Notes under the pieces: model-generated | What the model saw: the letters and a program-made list of their open reading frames with translations, nothing else | What the model was told of the DNA's origin: nothing | The model's database searches: none | Shown: positions 45,501 through 56,700 of the stretch, piece by piece | Layout: the number at the start of each line of letters is the position of its first letter | Numbering within the stretch: position 1 is the stretch's first letter | From: Muricea muricata | Lineage: Eukaryota; Cnidaria; Anthozoa; Malacalcyonacea; Plexauridae | Length of the DNA: 64,000 bases | Direction of reading: 5' to 3' | Assembly (NCBI GenBank): GCA_963855995.1 | Contig: OY979726.1 | Coordinates: 8,842,701 to 8,906,700 of the forward strand | Made by a program: the position numbers and the translations under genes

Positions 45501-47810
45501 ACCGAGTTTGACGTTGCCGAGGGATATCACAAACTGACAACTGAACCCTCCCTCGGAGGCTATGCTTGGCCTTTAAAAGCTGGGGTTGGCATAGGCGTGG
45601 AAGGGGTACATGGCGTAGGCACTTTGGGTGGATTCCTGGAAGACGAAGAAGCAAACGTTTATATACTTTCGAATGAGCACGTACTTCATCCTCCTGAAGC
45701 AGGGGACCAGAACGTTATCGTTCAACCTTCCGAATTGGACTACACATACAGAAAAAATAACGCTGAAAACATTTTGACGGATTACACGGAAGAAACAAAA
45801 CATTTCTGTGAAAAGGAAAAAGTAAAGAAAGAAATTAAGAGACTTGAAGAAAATTTGACGAAAATCAAAGAGGAAGGACCAAGAGAAGTAGGAAGTTATG
45901 TTTGTGGTGGTTTCAAAAATAATTTTACCGTTGTGGATGGCTCTAAAATTTACGTCGACGCAGCTATTGCCAGCCTGTCCGATGAAGAATTGTCTGATAT
46001 AAAACGTTTTAAGAACGGAGAAAGGAAGGCTAATCGTTGTCCTTTGTACGGCTTTAAAACAGAAACGTATTGGGAAAAGGAGTCATACAAACCCCCTAAT
46101 GGCGAAATAATTGATTTGAAAAAGTTTAAAAAGCGCATCCGAACGGAAGATTCTGAACTCCGTTTTGTGAAGATTGGTCGAACTACAGGGTTTACAGACG
46201 AGGGTTTTGATGACCTTCCGAACGAACAGATGTTTTTAAATTGCATATTTAGACATTCCACAGATAGTTCCCGTATGCTCGACGTAAAGTTTTTCTTCTG
46301 TAAGGAATGCAAGGAGTCCGTAAGCAGCGGAAGTGAAATTAATCTGGATCCTGACAAGGAACAAGACAAATCCAACTTGTGCAAGAAGTGTGGGAACGAT
46401 TTGGAAAAGCTTGATCCGTGGTTTTGGGCCTGTAATTGTTTTCCTGTCCGAAAGCGGGGGGAATGTTTCAGTAAAGAGGGCGATTCAGGAGCCTTAGTGT
46501 TTGACCAGGATGGGCTTGCTTGGGGCTTACTGTTTGGAGTTCTCAAGGATATGAGTAGAGACTTCACTTTCAGCTTAATCTCACCTCTTTGTGTAGTTTT
46601 AGACGCTTTGAAGAGAGAATCTGGAAAAAAGGAACTTAAATTGTGGTGGGTATTACCTAAATTTGCGTACTGTTGCTTATGTTAGTCCGAAAATCACGTC
46701 CAGTTAAAATGGAAAGATTCCAAATTCATCACATGTCAGTCATGCATATTTATCCAACAAGGTTTTGCGCGGAATTGGGAAACTTAATTTGGGCATTTAT
46801 ATACGAGACAAAATACGCCTTCTGCCTTGCCCGTCTTATTCAAGACGCAAGCTTGACGTAAAACGGTACTAAATGCGTGTTCGTGTCTTAGATAAGATGT
46901 GTCTTGAATAAGACGGGCTAGGCAGACTCGTATAAATGGTCAAACTCGCGTCTTATGGAAGTCCCACTTTGTTTCGTAGAAATGTCCCTATTATGACAAT
47001 TTTAGAAAACTTAACGTATAAATCTTACGCTCGTAATCTTTTCTGTTGCTTTTTAATACTTTCATCGCCTCTATACCTATTATGGATGTTTTAAGCATGT
47101 AGATGCTATATTTGCTAATAGGAAATCTTCCTATTGCGCTAACCCGACAACCTATATCAATATTCTTTTGTTGTCTCTCGTCTTAACATAAACAATCCTA
47201 TCCGAAGACTAGTTTGGCAATGGACGTTTCGCCTTTTAACAGCACCACGTGCATTTTAGTTGTCGTTGCGCATGAGTGCTCAGGAGCGATATTTAGTTCA
47301 ACAAAAATAAAAATCCATGAGAATTCTTTGCTAAAATACACTCACGGGACACTGCGCCATAACAATTAAAATGAATTTTGATCATTAATTGTCATCCTGC
47401 ATTGCATACGCGCAGCTAAAGGAAAATCGTCTCCTAATTGTGTATGGTTCAATTACTCTGATTTGTCTCCTTAAAGGTGCACACGAGATGAAGCTACTGT
47501 TGAAATGCCAATGTCAGAGTAAATAAAGAATTGACAGGTTATTTACCTCGATTATTAAATAATAACCGACAAATCAATGAGTCTCCAAAAAATACCAATG
47601 TTCTTATATCAATAATATGTCACTGTGACTTGGAATGAAGTCTCTCAACCTAATAGTGTTTCTACGTTCCAAGTGTCGCCCTCAGACACGTTTTTGGAAA
47701 CATCTCTCTTATGTAATTACATGCTTGTATAGGATGATTTTGTGTTTTCACAGGTTGAAGGCATGATCCTGGTTGGAGGTGTCCATCACGACAAAGGAAA
47801 TGATCAATAA
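42531..47810 (+). CDS. Multidomain protein with trypsin-like peptidase domain and cysteine-rich insert (4 exons)
   Basis: Exons 42531-43132, 44011-44092, 45021-46649 and 47754-47810 join in phase (2, 0, 0) into about 789 residues; the last donor (GTATTA) was chosen because it alone keeps a reasonable frame. Residues 1-228 are of unknown type, with a hydrophobic helix at about 100-115 and a segment reading IHCSTDERFLEVLTNYESG. From about 420 there is a chymotrypsin-like (PA clan) fold: LSNEHVL (His448), YVDAAIASL (Asp541), KIGRTTGFT (614-620) and EGDSGALVFD (Ser717), followed by AWGLLFG. Between GRTTG and the serine lies FFCKECKE, NLCKKCG and WACNC (Cys655, 658, 682, 685, 699, 701), resembling a zinc ribbon. 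No signal peptide, so probably intracellular. The start has an ATGG context; an upstream exon cannot be excluded. Function unknown; an intact triad suggests active protease. Confidence 0.82.
44767..44917. mobile_element. Palindromic MITE in intron 2 of the trypsin-like gene
   Basis: Second copy of the 19877-20023 family: CTGGGGACAGTTGTATAAAA at the left, TTTTTATACAACCGGCCCCAG-type end at the right, and the shared centre AATCACT / AGTGATT. Confidence 0.8.
46794..46948. mobile_element. Hairpin MITE in intron 3 of the trypsin-like gene
   Basis: CATTTATATACGAG, TTCTGCCTTGCCCGTCTTAT and TCAAGACGCA in the left arm pair with CTTGAATAAGACGGGCTAGG, CAGACTCGTATAAATG in the right arm. Confidence 0.75.
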
Positions 47811-47816
47811 AATAAA
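47806..47816 (+). terminator. Two overlapping AATAAA signals on the stop codon
   Basis: AATAAA at 47806-47811 includes the TAA stop (47808-47810) of the trypsin-like gene; a second follows at 47811-47816. The 3' untranslated region would be very short. Confidence 0.55.
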
Positions 47817-49690
47817 ACCTGAAAACATATTTAGTATTAAAACATTTAGTATTAGTTTGCTAACATAACTATTTTCAAAAGAAGTTTTGACTAGTAGAAT
47901 AGTTTGAATAAAGAGAAGAATGAGTTAGTTTGAAATAATGGTTCAGGGGTTTTTTTACACACCCGCTCATCCTGTATAGAGTGTGTAAAAGAAAACATCG
48001 TCAAATTCAAATTAAAGATAACGTATTGTAATAATTTGACCGCTCAAATTGCCTTGAAATATTGGTTGGGTAAGAGCACAAGGTCCTGTACTCACCACGG
48101 GACTTAATGCTTTGTGCAATAATCCAAACTTTATAATGCAGTGTGGCATATGCACATGCAAGAGAACCACGCTTTGTGTTGAGAAAAATATAGGACACAT
48201 AGAAGAACACAGCGCTTGATTAACCAGTAAAAATCTTAACTCGACTGAACGAGAACTGTCTTCGCAAATATTTTTCGAGTGAGCAAGTGTCAAAATATTT
48301 TATCGTCAACAGGAGTCTTGAAAGAAGTTGTAAATTTATCTGAGCATGAATCAAATCAACAGGAAATTATTGTGAGTAAGTTTACAAAACCTTGTACATA
48401 CGAGCGTGAGGTTATGACTTATCTTTTTGGCAATTTTTGGAATGACTTGTGTTTAATTTACGCATATCAATTTGACGAAAGATTAGAACTGTTAATTGAA
48501 TTAATAAAATTGAATTATTAATAAAGGTCTGAGAAAGAGTAATGGTCCAATCAGGGTCGTGAATTATGATCACATGATATATAGTATTACGTTCGTGGCA
48601 TCATCGTGATATCATCGTTTTCAAATTCCGGCCAACGACGAGTTGAATTTTTATTATTTTCGAAGTGATTTGATTTAAAATTGAGGCTCTCTACTAAAGT
48701 TTATCGACAGCTAAACACACTACAAAAGGCAAAGCTTTTATGGCTGACTGTTGCTCTCAGGTTAGAGGAAACAAATAGTTTATTATCTTTTATTTTCTGT
48801 GTGCTACGTTGCAACAAGCTTGAATTTATCTACTCATCTTGTGTGTTGTTGTGTTTGCAGCTATATGGTGTAGTGACTGTCGTGTCGAGCAACTGTCCAT
48901 GTTTAGTTAGAAGATATTTGAGATTTCATCTGTGCATTAAAGTATCTGTATAGTTATAGATAAAAGCGTGAACCGCGTAAATGTTTATTGTAACAAATAG
49001 AAATTGCAAACAAATCTGGTCCAGTTGATGCTGGTATAAGTACTGTAATGCTGTATGTGCATTTTTGGTGGCAATGCAGCAACGATGTTTACTATGAGTT
49101 TGTGTACTCTAATATATAATACCTTTTAGTAAGTAACTGACTCTGTTTACCTAACTAAAATAATGACAATTGGCGTCAGAGAATTGGCGTATGAACTGCA
49201 AGCATGGGTAGGCATAAAACGCGGATGCGGATACGGATGGCGGATGAGAAAATACGGATGAAAAAAGGCAAGTGGAGGATAAAACGCGGATGAGAACATA
49301 CAGATGAAGGATAAAACGCGGATTATACCCAGCCTAATCATAAATAAACAACCAATACAGTATTACGCATACAAAACTGAGTTTATAAAAAGGGGAGGCA
49401 ATTCTGGCTAAACTGATGCAGCATTCATTTACAGAAACTGAGCCCCAAAACATAAATTTCACAAGGTTTCATCTGTAAACAATTGCCAGAATTTTCTTGT
49501 CATTTAAAATCAAACAGCGAATTATCAGACATATCCATTATTATATTTTATTCCCATCATATTTTGATGGTTAATTCCTAATCTAAAACTTTTGTGTACA
49601 TTTTAAAGCCAGTGACAGTAGTAAATTGATAAATAATTTTCCTTGGAAATAATTACTTGAGTTCAGTGTGCATGAAAATTCAATTTTTGT
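47817..49690. other. No gene recognised; motif cluster at 49.2 kb
   Basis: Short frames only. At 49200-49330 the word GATAAAACGCGGAT occurs repeatedly with GCGGATACGGATGG-like variants, related to the GATAAAACGC words of the 28.9 kb foldback. No splice-linked coding exons. Confidence 0.45.
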
Positions 49691-50480
49691 TAAATAATTA
49701 AGGAATAAAGTATTGAAACTTTGACTTTCGTCAGCATCTTAAAATTTGTTCTTTTTTTTACTTAGATCAGGAAAGCCAGGTCATTAGCTTTGCAGTTCAT
49801 GTCCGAGAATCGAACCTGCATTAGAGCCGTCCCGTACGAGAGTGACGATGTCAAATCTTTAACTATGTGTTTGTATGTCTTGACCTTTCCTACAATTTCA
49901 ATTTCTAAAATCACGTTTAGTCAAGACTTCAGATCGGGACGCAAAAATTTCAAATTATTTTATACGCTTACCAAGACGAAAATTGATGAACATATGACAC
50001 TAATTCGACAATCGATATCAACCTTTTTTGTTTGTCATTCATTCCAGCCGAAATAATCCTATCCGAAAACGTAAAATTACAAACGTTAATCGTAATTGAC
50101 GTTGCTCCTCTTAGCAGAATGTTGGCCATGCAGGACGGTAGTTGATTGGTAAAGTTTACTTTAGTTGTTATGATGCGGTGTTTAGAAGCGATGTTTAAAA
50201 GGCCTACCTCCTTCGCTCGAAAACTGAACACTGCGTAACTACTGAATCAGCTAGACAAATGTTATACTGCATGGCACGCATGCGGCTAAAAGGAACATCT
50301 AGAAAAGTTTTGCCAGGCAGGTGAACGTGGTGGATTTAATTTGTTTATTCTTCTCTTTTAAGGTGCACACCAGAAGAACATACCAATGATATGTACAGTA
50401 TGCCAGCGTCGAAGTAAACACGAAAATTCAGGACAAAAATTATTTGAGGAACTTGAAGAGAGTAACCAATGCAAAAACAA
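49690..50480 (+). pseudogene. Relic of a tandem copy of the trypsin-like gene
   Basis: 49690-49882 matches the end of intron 2 and the first 115 bp of exon 3 (compare 44945-45137): the frame RKARSLALQFMSEN ... SLTMCLY is kept, with an acceptor TTAG in place of GCAG. The similarity then jumps: about 50050-50480 matches intron 3 at about 47190-47560 (AATCCTATCCGAA, AAGGTGCACAC). Almost all of exon 3, including the peptidase domain, is therefore deleted. It can make no protease. Confidence 0.8.
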
Positions 50481-51019
50481 ATAAAAATTAGTTAGGTTCA
50501 AACGTCCAACTTTTCATGTAGCGAATCTAATCGTAATGAGCTATAGTCTTGGTTTCCACCTTTTTTGCATTCGATTTGGCACATGACAAGATCGATGTCT
50601 GAAACAGGCGTATCAATCTGTTGTCAATCTCAGTGGCGGATTACCCAATAGGCTCAGTAGTCTGAAGGCTACAGGCCCGGGCTTTTGAGAGGCCGTGATT
50701 TTGTAGGAATGAACTTTTCATTACTTTTCTCTGTTTTTACTTAAACAAGGCAATGATATCACAACAGTATGCACGTCAACGGTACTGTTGCAACGTAGCT
50801 TTGCTCATGAATATTGACCATTTATACGTCACCGAACTCAGGTTTCTGCTCTGCGTTCTTCCTGCTGTAAGATGTGACACTATCTATAGCCGTGAGAATA
50901 CAAGCTATAAAGGCCCGCCAATTTTGCTTCGCCTACAGGTTCCGCAATTAGTAATTTGCCACTGGTCAACCTGAACGTTGTTTGAACTCATGTTACTTTC
51001 ACTTCCTTTCCAGGGCTGC
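50481..51019. other. No gene; single end of a transposon-like repeat
   Basis: CAGTGGCGGATTACCCAATA at about 50630 resembles a hAT-type terminal repeat but no partner end is seen. Nothing coding. Confidence 0.35.
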
Positions 51020-51195
51020 AACTAGAAAGTTAATTTGGGAAAGTATATTCATAGATTCATGTTGTGCCCAGCGGGATTTTTTTCATATGGATGAATTCGA
51101 ACTTGATTTGAAAAGAATTTGTTGGGCACCAAAGGAATTTATGAATATACACCCCCTCCCCCTCCCCAAATAACGTTCTAGTTGCAGCCCTGTTC
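51020..51195. mobile_element. G/C-tract palindromic MITE, third copy
   Basis: GGCTGCAACTAGAAAGTTAA at the left and TAACGTTCTAGTTGCAGCC at the right are inverted. Internal arms match those of 35188-35342 (TATATTCATA / TATGAATATA, CCCAGCGGGATTT / AATTTGTTGGG). Confidence 0.8.
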
Positions 51196-51269
51196 ATTTC
51201 CTTTAAGCTGTGTTTTCTGTCAGGGCAATTAAACCACTGAACTACAGCAAGCCACACAGTGAAAAGAAT

Positions 51270-52450
51270 TATGGTATGATACAAAATGTCTTGAAATTTC
51301 AAGAAATGTTTTCCTTTAGACTGAGTGAAATGTTCATATTGACAACCGATTATGACTATTACAGACTTGTATAGAATGTCTGTGTATATATTGTAGGTAG
51401 AAATTACTTATCATAACTAGTATTTGTTTAATGAACTATTATAATCAATATATCCATTTAAAAGTTTAAGATATGACCTACATAATTTCTGTGTAAATAT
51501 TGGGCATGTAGTCTTGTTAAAAGAAACTTTAGTACGCTAATATAGCTTTTGTTGAAAGAAACATTTTAACCTGAATATTGACATTAGTAATAAATAAAAG
51601 AATGAACGAGTTTGAAATAAGTAAATAAAAATGTAAAGTCATAATGAAAATCTGCGAGTGTTCACGCTGACCAATATGATAAATTGGTATAACATGGAAT
51701 GACTTTTTTAAAACAATGCGTTTTCCATCACTAAGGATTTGGGCTTTATAAGAGTTAATAAAACAAAGCAAACATTAACCCAGAATTATTACTGCGAACT
51801 ACTTTCCAAACATTGCCTTTCAAACAACCCATAATGCCATTCCTAAGAAGACAAACCTGCTTGGCATAAAACATTTTTCCAAGAGATTTTATCTTGGCTC
51901 TCATCCCCCTCTCCCATGCAATTCACTATCTCTAACAAGTACTATAGTTGTACAAAGCGACCCTGCAGATAGGAGCAACTCCAAAAGAAGCGCTGCAAAT
52001 TGTGTCACTTGAATAGTAATACCATTAATTTCATGTTTATGTACAGGTTAAACCTTGTTTCAGCAACACAAATTGCTGGAATCAACGACCTGCCGATGGT
52101 TTTTTCCAGGAAAAACTAAAATTAACTACATTAATAATATAGCATTAAACTATATCATAATATTGCCAAAAAAAGTAAAATTATTTAAAAGATATGCACA
52201 GATTCCTAATCGAATTTCAAACTTTTGCACCCAGAGTTAAATGTTAAAAGTGTTTCTCTGTTTTCAAATCCGTAGGTAGTTTATAGTGCACAAAGGTTTC
52301 CTTTTTGTTTTAGTTTTGGGATTCGAAGGTAAACATTTGTGTTGCTCATGTGCAATTATTCATAATTAGCCCTGATAAAGACACTAGACTGGAGTGTCGA
52401 AACGTTGGGTTGTGAATACAATTCGACCGAGCTTTGTACAGCAACTGTTA
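51270..52450. repeat. Dispersed repeats; copy with hammerhead-like end
   Basis: 51270-51480 matches 41560-41780; 51641-51790 matches 36061-36220 and 21840-22000; 52010-52440 parallels 22130-22560 and ends with CCTGATAAAGACACTAGACT then GGAGTGTCGAAACGTTGGG (52372-52410). No coding exon. Confidence 0.6.
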
Positions 52451-53779
52451 ATTTAATTCGTTATGAAACCAAGTCCATGTCGATACTCAGAACTTGTAAT
52501 TTGCAATTGCAAACAGATGTTAAGGCGTCAAAGTATAATATCAGATTATTAGACCATGGCAATTCAAGTGGATAGTTAGCTAAAACCGGTTACCCTTTTA
52601 TAAAAACATCGGAAACTGACTCCAAAATCACGTGATGTTTTGATCAAAGTACATACTGCTAAAAACTAAGCTGTTGTTTCAATATAAAACACAGTTGAAC
52701 CAGTCAACATCAATTCGTTACAGTATGTTAAAAGATTCCGTACAACTCACCATTCATTGATTCTGGTAAGTTTTGTTTATATTTATATAATATTTAACAA
52801 TCTATATGCAAAGGGTAAGAACTCTCAGAAACCTTTGCAGTCTTTACAACTAAACCGATCCACCTGAGCACTATATGTAGTTTAATGACAATTGAGATAT
52901 AAAAGATTCGCTATTTATTAATTTTGTTAAGTCTAATTTTACCATCATGCTATTTCAGAAACTTAAAATATTCCGCACTTTACAAATAACGAGAACTCGT
53001 CACCAATTTTCTATATTCGCTATACAGCTCAACCAATGGAACAGCTTGCTTAACACTGAGAGATCAAATATTACATAAAACATCACCATTACCTTGTGTT
53101 TGGTAAGTATAATGTTATAACTCCTTGTAGAAATATCTACACGATTGTATAAGATTGGTTGTAAGCTCTGCTTTAAAGCAATGCCTGTATTCCTGAAGAT
53201 TGCGAGTTTGTATCACATCAACCGATACTTGGAATTGCAAACAAAAGCCAATATTTCAAAAAATATAAGATTGTCACAGCATAGTGGTTTAAATAGTATT
53301 GAGGGCATTGTCAACCAAACCAGTTATCACCTCATAACGATATCAGAGACTGACGCTAAAATCACACCATGTTTTGAGCAAAATACAAATTGCGTCAAAT
53401 TAAGGTGTTGTCTCAAATGCGCCATACTAACGCCGTCTACATCAACTCGTTGCACTGTCTTTCCAATCCGTTATCTCGGATCTTCGTCAGTGCTCATTGT
53501 CAGTCAGTCAGTGCTGATGAAGCTCCGAGTTTACGGATCGGAAGCTTTGTGATAATAGTTTACGTGCTGGTGTTTCCTCAAAAAGTATACCTTGAGTAGT
53601 GTTTTATTGCAGTTTTCTCCTAATGCTCTTGTTGGCTTGTTCCGATCTGCACGTGAAAGTCGTATTCCCATCTAAAGTTTGAGGGTTTGATGTAATTTAC
53701 ATGTAGAATGCCTCTCCAATATGAATGTAAAAGGTGAAATTGCTCCAATATCTGACCTTACTATGTTTTCTAAATTCAG
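52451..53779. repeat. Repeat copies upstream of the AP-3 delta exons; no adaptin exons seen
   Basis: 52640-52780 and 53380-53470 are weak copies of the 13.3/14.3 kb repeat. The 53145-53552 frame crosses such a copy and is not considered a gene. I looked for helical-repeat adaptin exons here and saw none. Confidence 0.5.
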
Positions 53780-56700
53780 GTCCAAGTGCTGGTAAACCTT
53801 CTAGGAAATCCAAAAATAAGAAGAAAAGAGGTACTTTGTCGTTTAAGTGTAAAAAACATTTAGTACTGGTTTACGCTGCCGTATTGTTCGGAGAATTTCT
53901 CTTCCTGGCGCGAATAAACCACTGAACTCAAAACTAGAACTGGATGGAGCATGCATACATGGCGGCCATATTGAGGGGACCACAAATCTCCATAATAATT
54001 TTAATAATTAGAGTTTTATTGTTTTGATCTAAATCATTTTTTTGTTACAAACAGGCAGGAAAGGACGAAAAGGAGATTCTGAATCCGAAGATGAGCCTCG
54101 TCCTGTTTATGAAGTCTTGAAAACCTTTGAAGGCGAAATACCTGATGTACGTGTGCATTTTTAATTTTTAGGAATTTCGCTACACAGCTCACCCCCTCGC
54201 CTGTTTTTATGAAAAGTGTAAATGTTTGACATGGTTTTTTGTCAAATTTCCTTGTGTTACAAATCACTGCCTATCTTAAAAATCCAAAAGGAACAAAGGA
54301 AACATAAACTTATATCAATGTCAATTGAAAATATAAAAGCATTTTTTTAGCAAGTCGAACATTGTACCGCTGGCATCATCGGTACCGCTTGTACGCCACT
54401 AAAAATTCCTCCTTAAAATTTCACCCTTGACTCTCTCAATCCCCATTAACTGTCTGACTCAAAATGCATGCTTGATATCGGTGCATGCTGAAGAATGCTG
54501 AATTTTATTATATTGTATATACTCGATATTTAGTCTAATAATTCAATATTTTCCAACAGAATGCTCGCCTTTCTGATGACGATGAAGGAGACAAAGATCT
54601 ACTCAAGAATAACGATCCTCATAGTCTACTGAACGTCGATCTCGAAAAGTATGATTTTTTGTTGCGTCTTTGTAAAATTTGTGTGTTTTTTCTAGAACCC
54701 GCACCTTACAGACCAATATACAGTATGGTTTCATGTACGTAAGGTTGCACGGGAATTGCAGGCTCAGTCCGTTACGGGGCTGCTAGTGACACATTGTTTA
54801 GAACCGTCCCTGGTTAGATCGAAATCGTGTGTATAAATGACAAAAATCTCATATTCTTATTTCTTTCGGAACCTTTGATGTTTTGTCCACACAGCCCAAG
54901 TCGTCTTTGCAAGTAAACATCAGCCTGTAATTTAGTAAGCCTGCAAGTCAGATTCATACTTTCTAGACCTCTTGATGAGAGTGAACGATTACCTGTTCGA
55001 ACACATCGTGTTACTTCACCTCAATCTGAAAGAAAAGATGATGAATAGCCCGAACCCGTAAGTTACTTTATATTTTAATGCAGGTACATCGTGAACAGAG
55101 ATTTTCTCTAGACAAGATATCTTAAATTTTACTTTATGAACCATACAGTATGACTAATTTTCTAGTACGATTGCGCAGCATTAGGAGAGACTTCATTTCT
55201 ACACGGTTATTCAATATTTTCATAGCGTATGTTAATGGATTCTAATTATATACGGACAATATATAAGTAAAAGCTTATTCATCTTGGACGCTACACAATG
55301 CACGTTTATTTTTTACCATGCTCGGTTCTGTCTGGGCACACTGCAACATCTTGGCGCAATCCAGGTTTTCTTACGGGGTAAGGTTTTCCCTGGCCTCACG
55401 ATGTTATATTTTTATGCCATCGGCAATTTGTAGTTTTTGCAATAACAATGTAAATATCATAACGGATATAACACTTGTGAGTCAATAAATATAGCGCTGA
55501 CACCATGGTACAAACTCCATTTGTGACACGCTTATTTTAAAAAAAATCATTAGTATAGAATACCTGAGTCTATATTGTTGTATTAGACTCGCATGATAAA
55601 TTGACCGCCATCTTTAATGAATTGTCAACCCCACGCTTTTGTCTTTCTCTGCGTGGTTAACACCATTTTACCAGGATATGCGCCAGGATTTAATGTTTTC
55701 ACTTAATGTCATGGTTTATTATAACCTGTATCTTGGTTTTCGATGCAGTCGTATTGGAAAAAGCAAATATATCAGGCAAACAGTTTGGAAAATAGTTTAT
55801 ACATTTATAGTTGTTAATGTCATTTTCCGCTTTATTGGTTTCCCCTGATCGTGCGCTTTTACTTGGAGTTATCGTTCCACCAGTACTTTTAGACTTTACT
55901 GTGCCACCAAGAATTTTGTCAATTTATTTTTTTTAATGACGCAGGATAAGAAAGATAAGAAGAAGAAAAAGGAAAAACATCGAAAGAAATCACACAGAGA
56001 TGACAAAGAGGTATATTTAGTGGTCTACTTCGTTCAGTTAGAACTATTAATTTTTAAGGATAAAAATAAGCCCTGTTTTGTAGACCCTCCCTCCAATAAG
56101 CTTTAATGCACTCAGGACGAAAGCAACGTATGTTGTCTATCCGAATTTATTGCCTTACGAATCTGCAGTCTGATTTCTTGGATCAGTCAATATGCATAAT
56201 AATGGTATAATATTAATCTCCAAGCTGTCCTTGCAATACCGTAAGATAATACTGTTGATGATGATGCTTTACTTGAATAGGGCGACACATAACATTAAGC
56301 ATTGCTACTGACAAACTTGTCACCCCAATAAATAAGATTTACGTACACAAACCACCTTTTTTAATAATGGTCTGATGATAAAGCGCATGATTTGGTGCCC
56401 TTGAGGATTTAAAGTAGCTTCGTAAATAATTATGTAGCTTGTGCCTCTACAATGGACGTCACTTTTTTTATTTTTAGCACCGCCATGGCAAACATAAACA
56501 TGGTACCAAAAAGAGAAAACACCATAAAACAGGTATGTCTATGCGCGTCTGTAAACCTAGCGGTCGCCCATACTTAGAGGGATATCGGTAGTAAAGGTGG
56601 CTAATTAACCCGATCACAAGATGAGTAGATAGTTTTTTTTTAATAGACTTGAATATTCTCGACAACAAGGAGCTTTATGTCAGGGGCATCATGTGTGTTA

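Noticed and set aside
45950..46567. Minus-strand frame of 205 codons
   Set aside because: Antisense of the protease exon; the plus strand has motifs and splice sites.
53145..53552. 135-codon frame as the 5' part of AP-3 delta
   Set aside because: No adaptin features, and part of it is a repeat copy.
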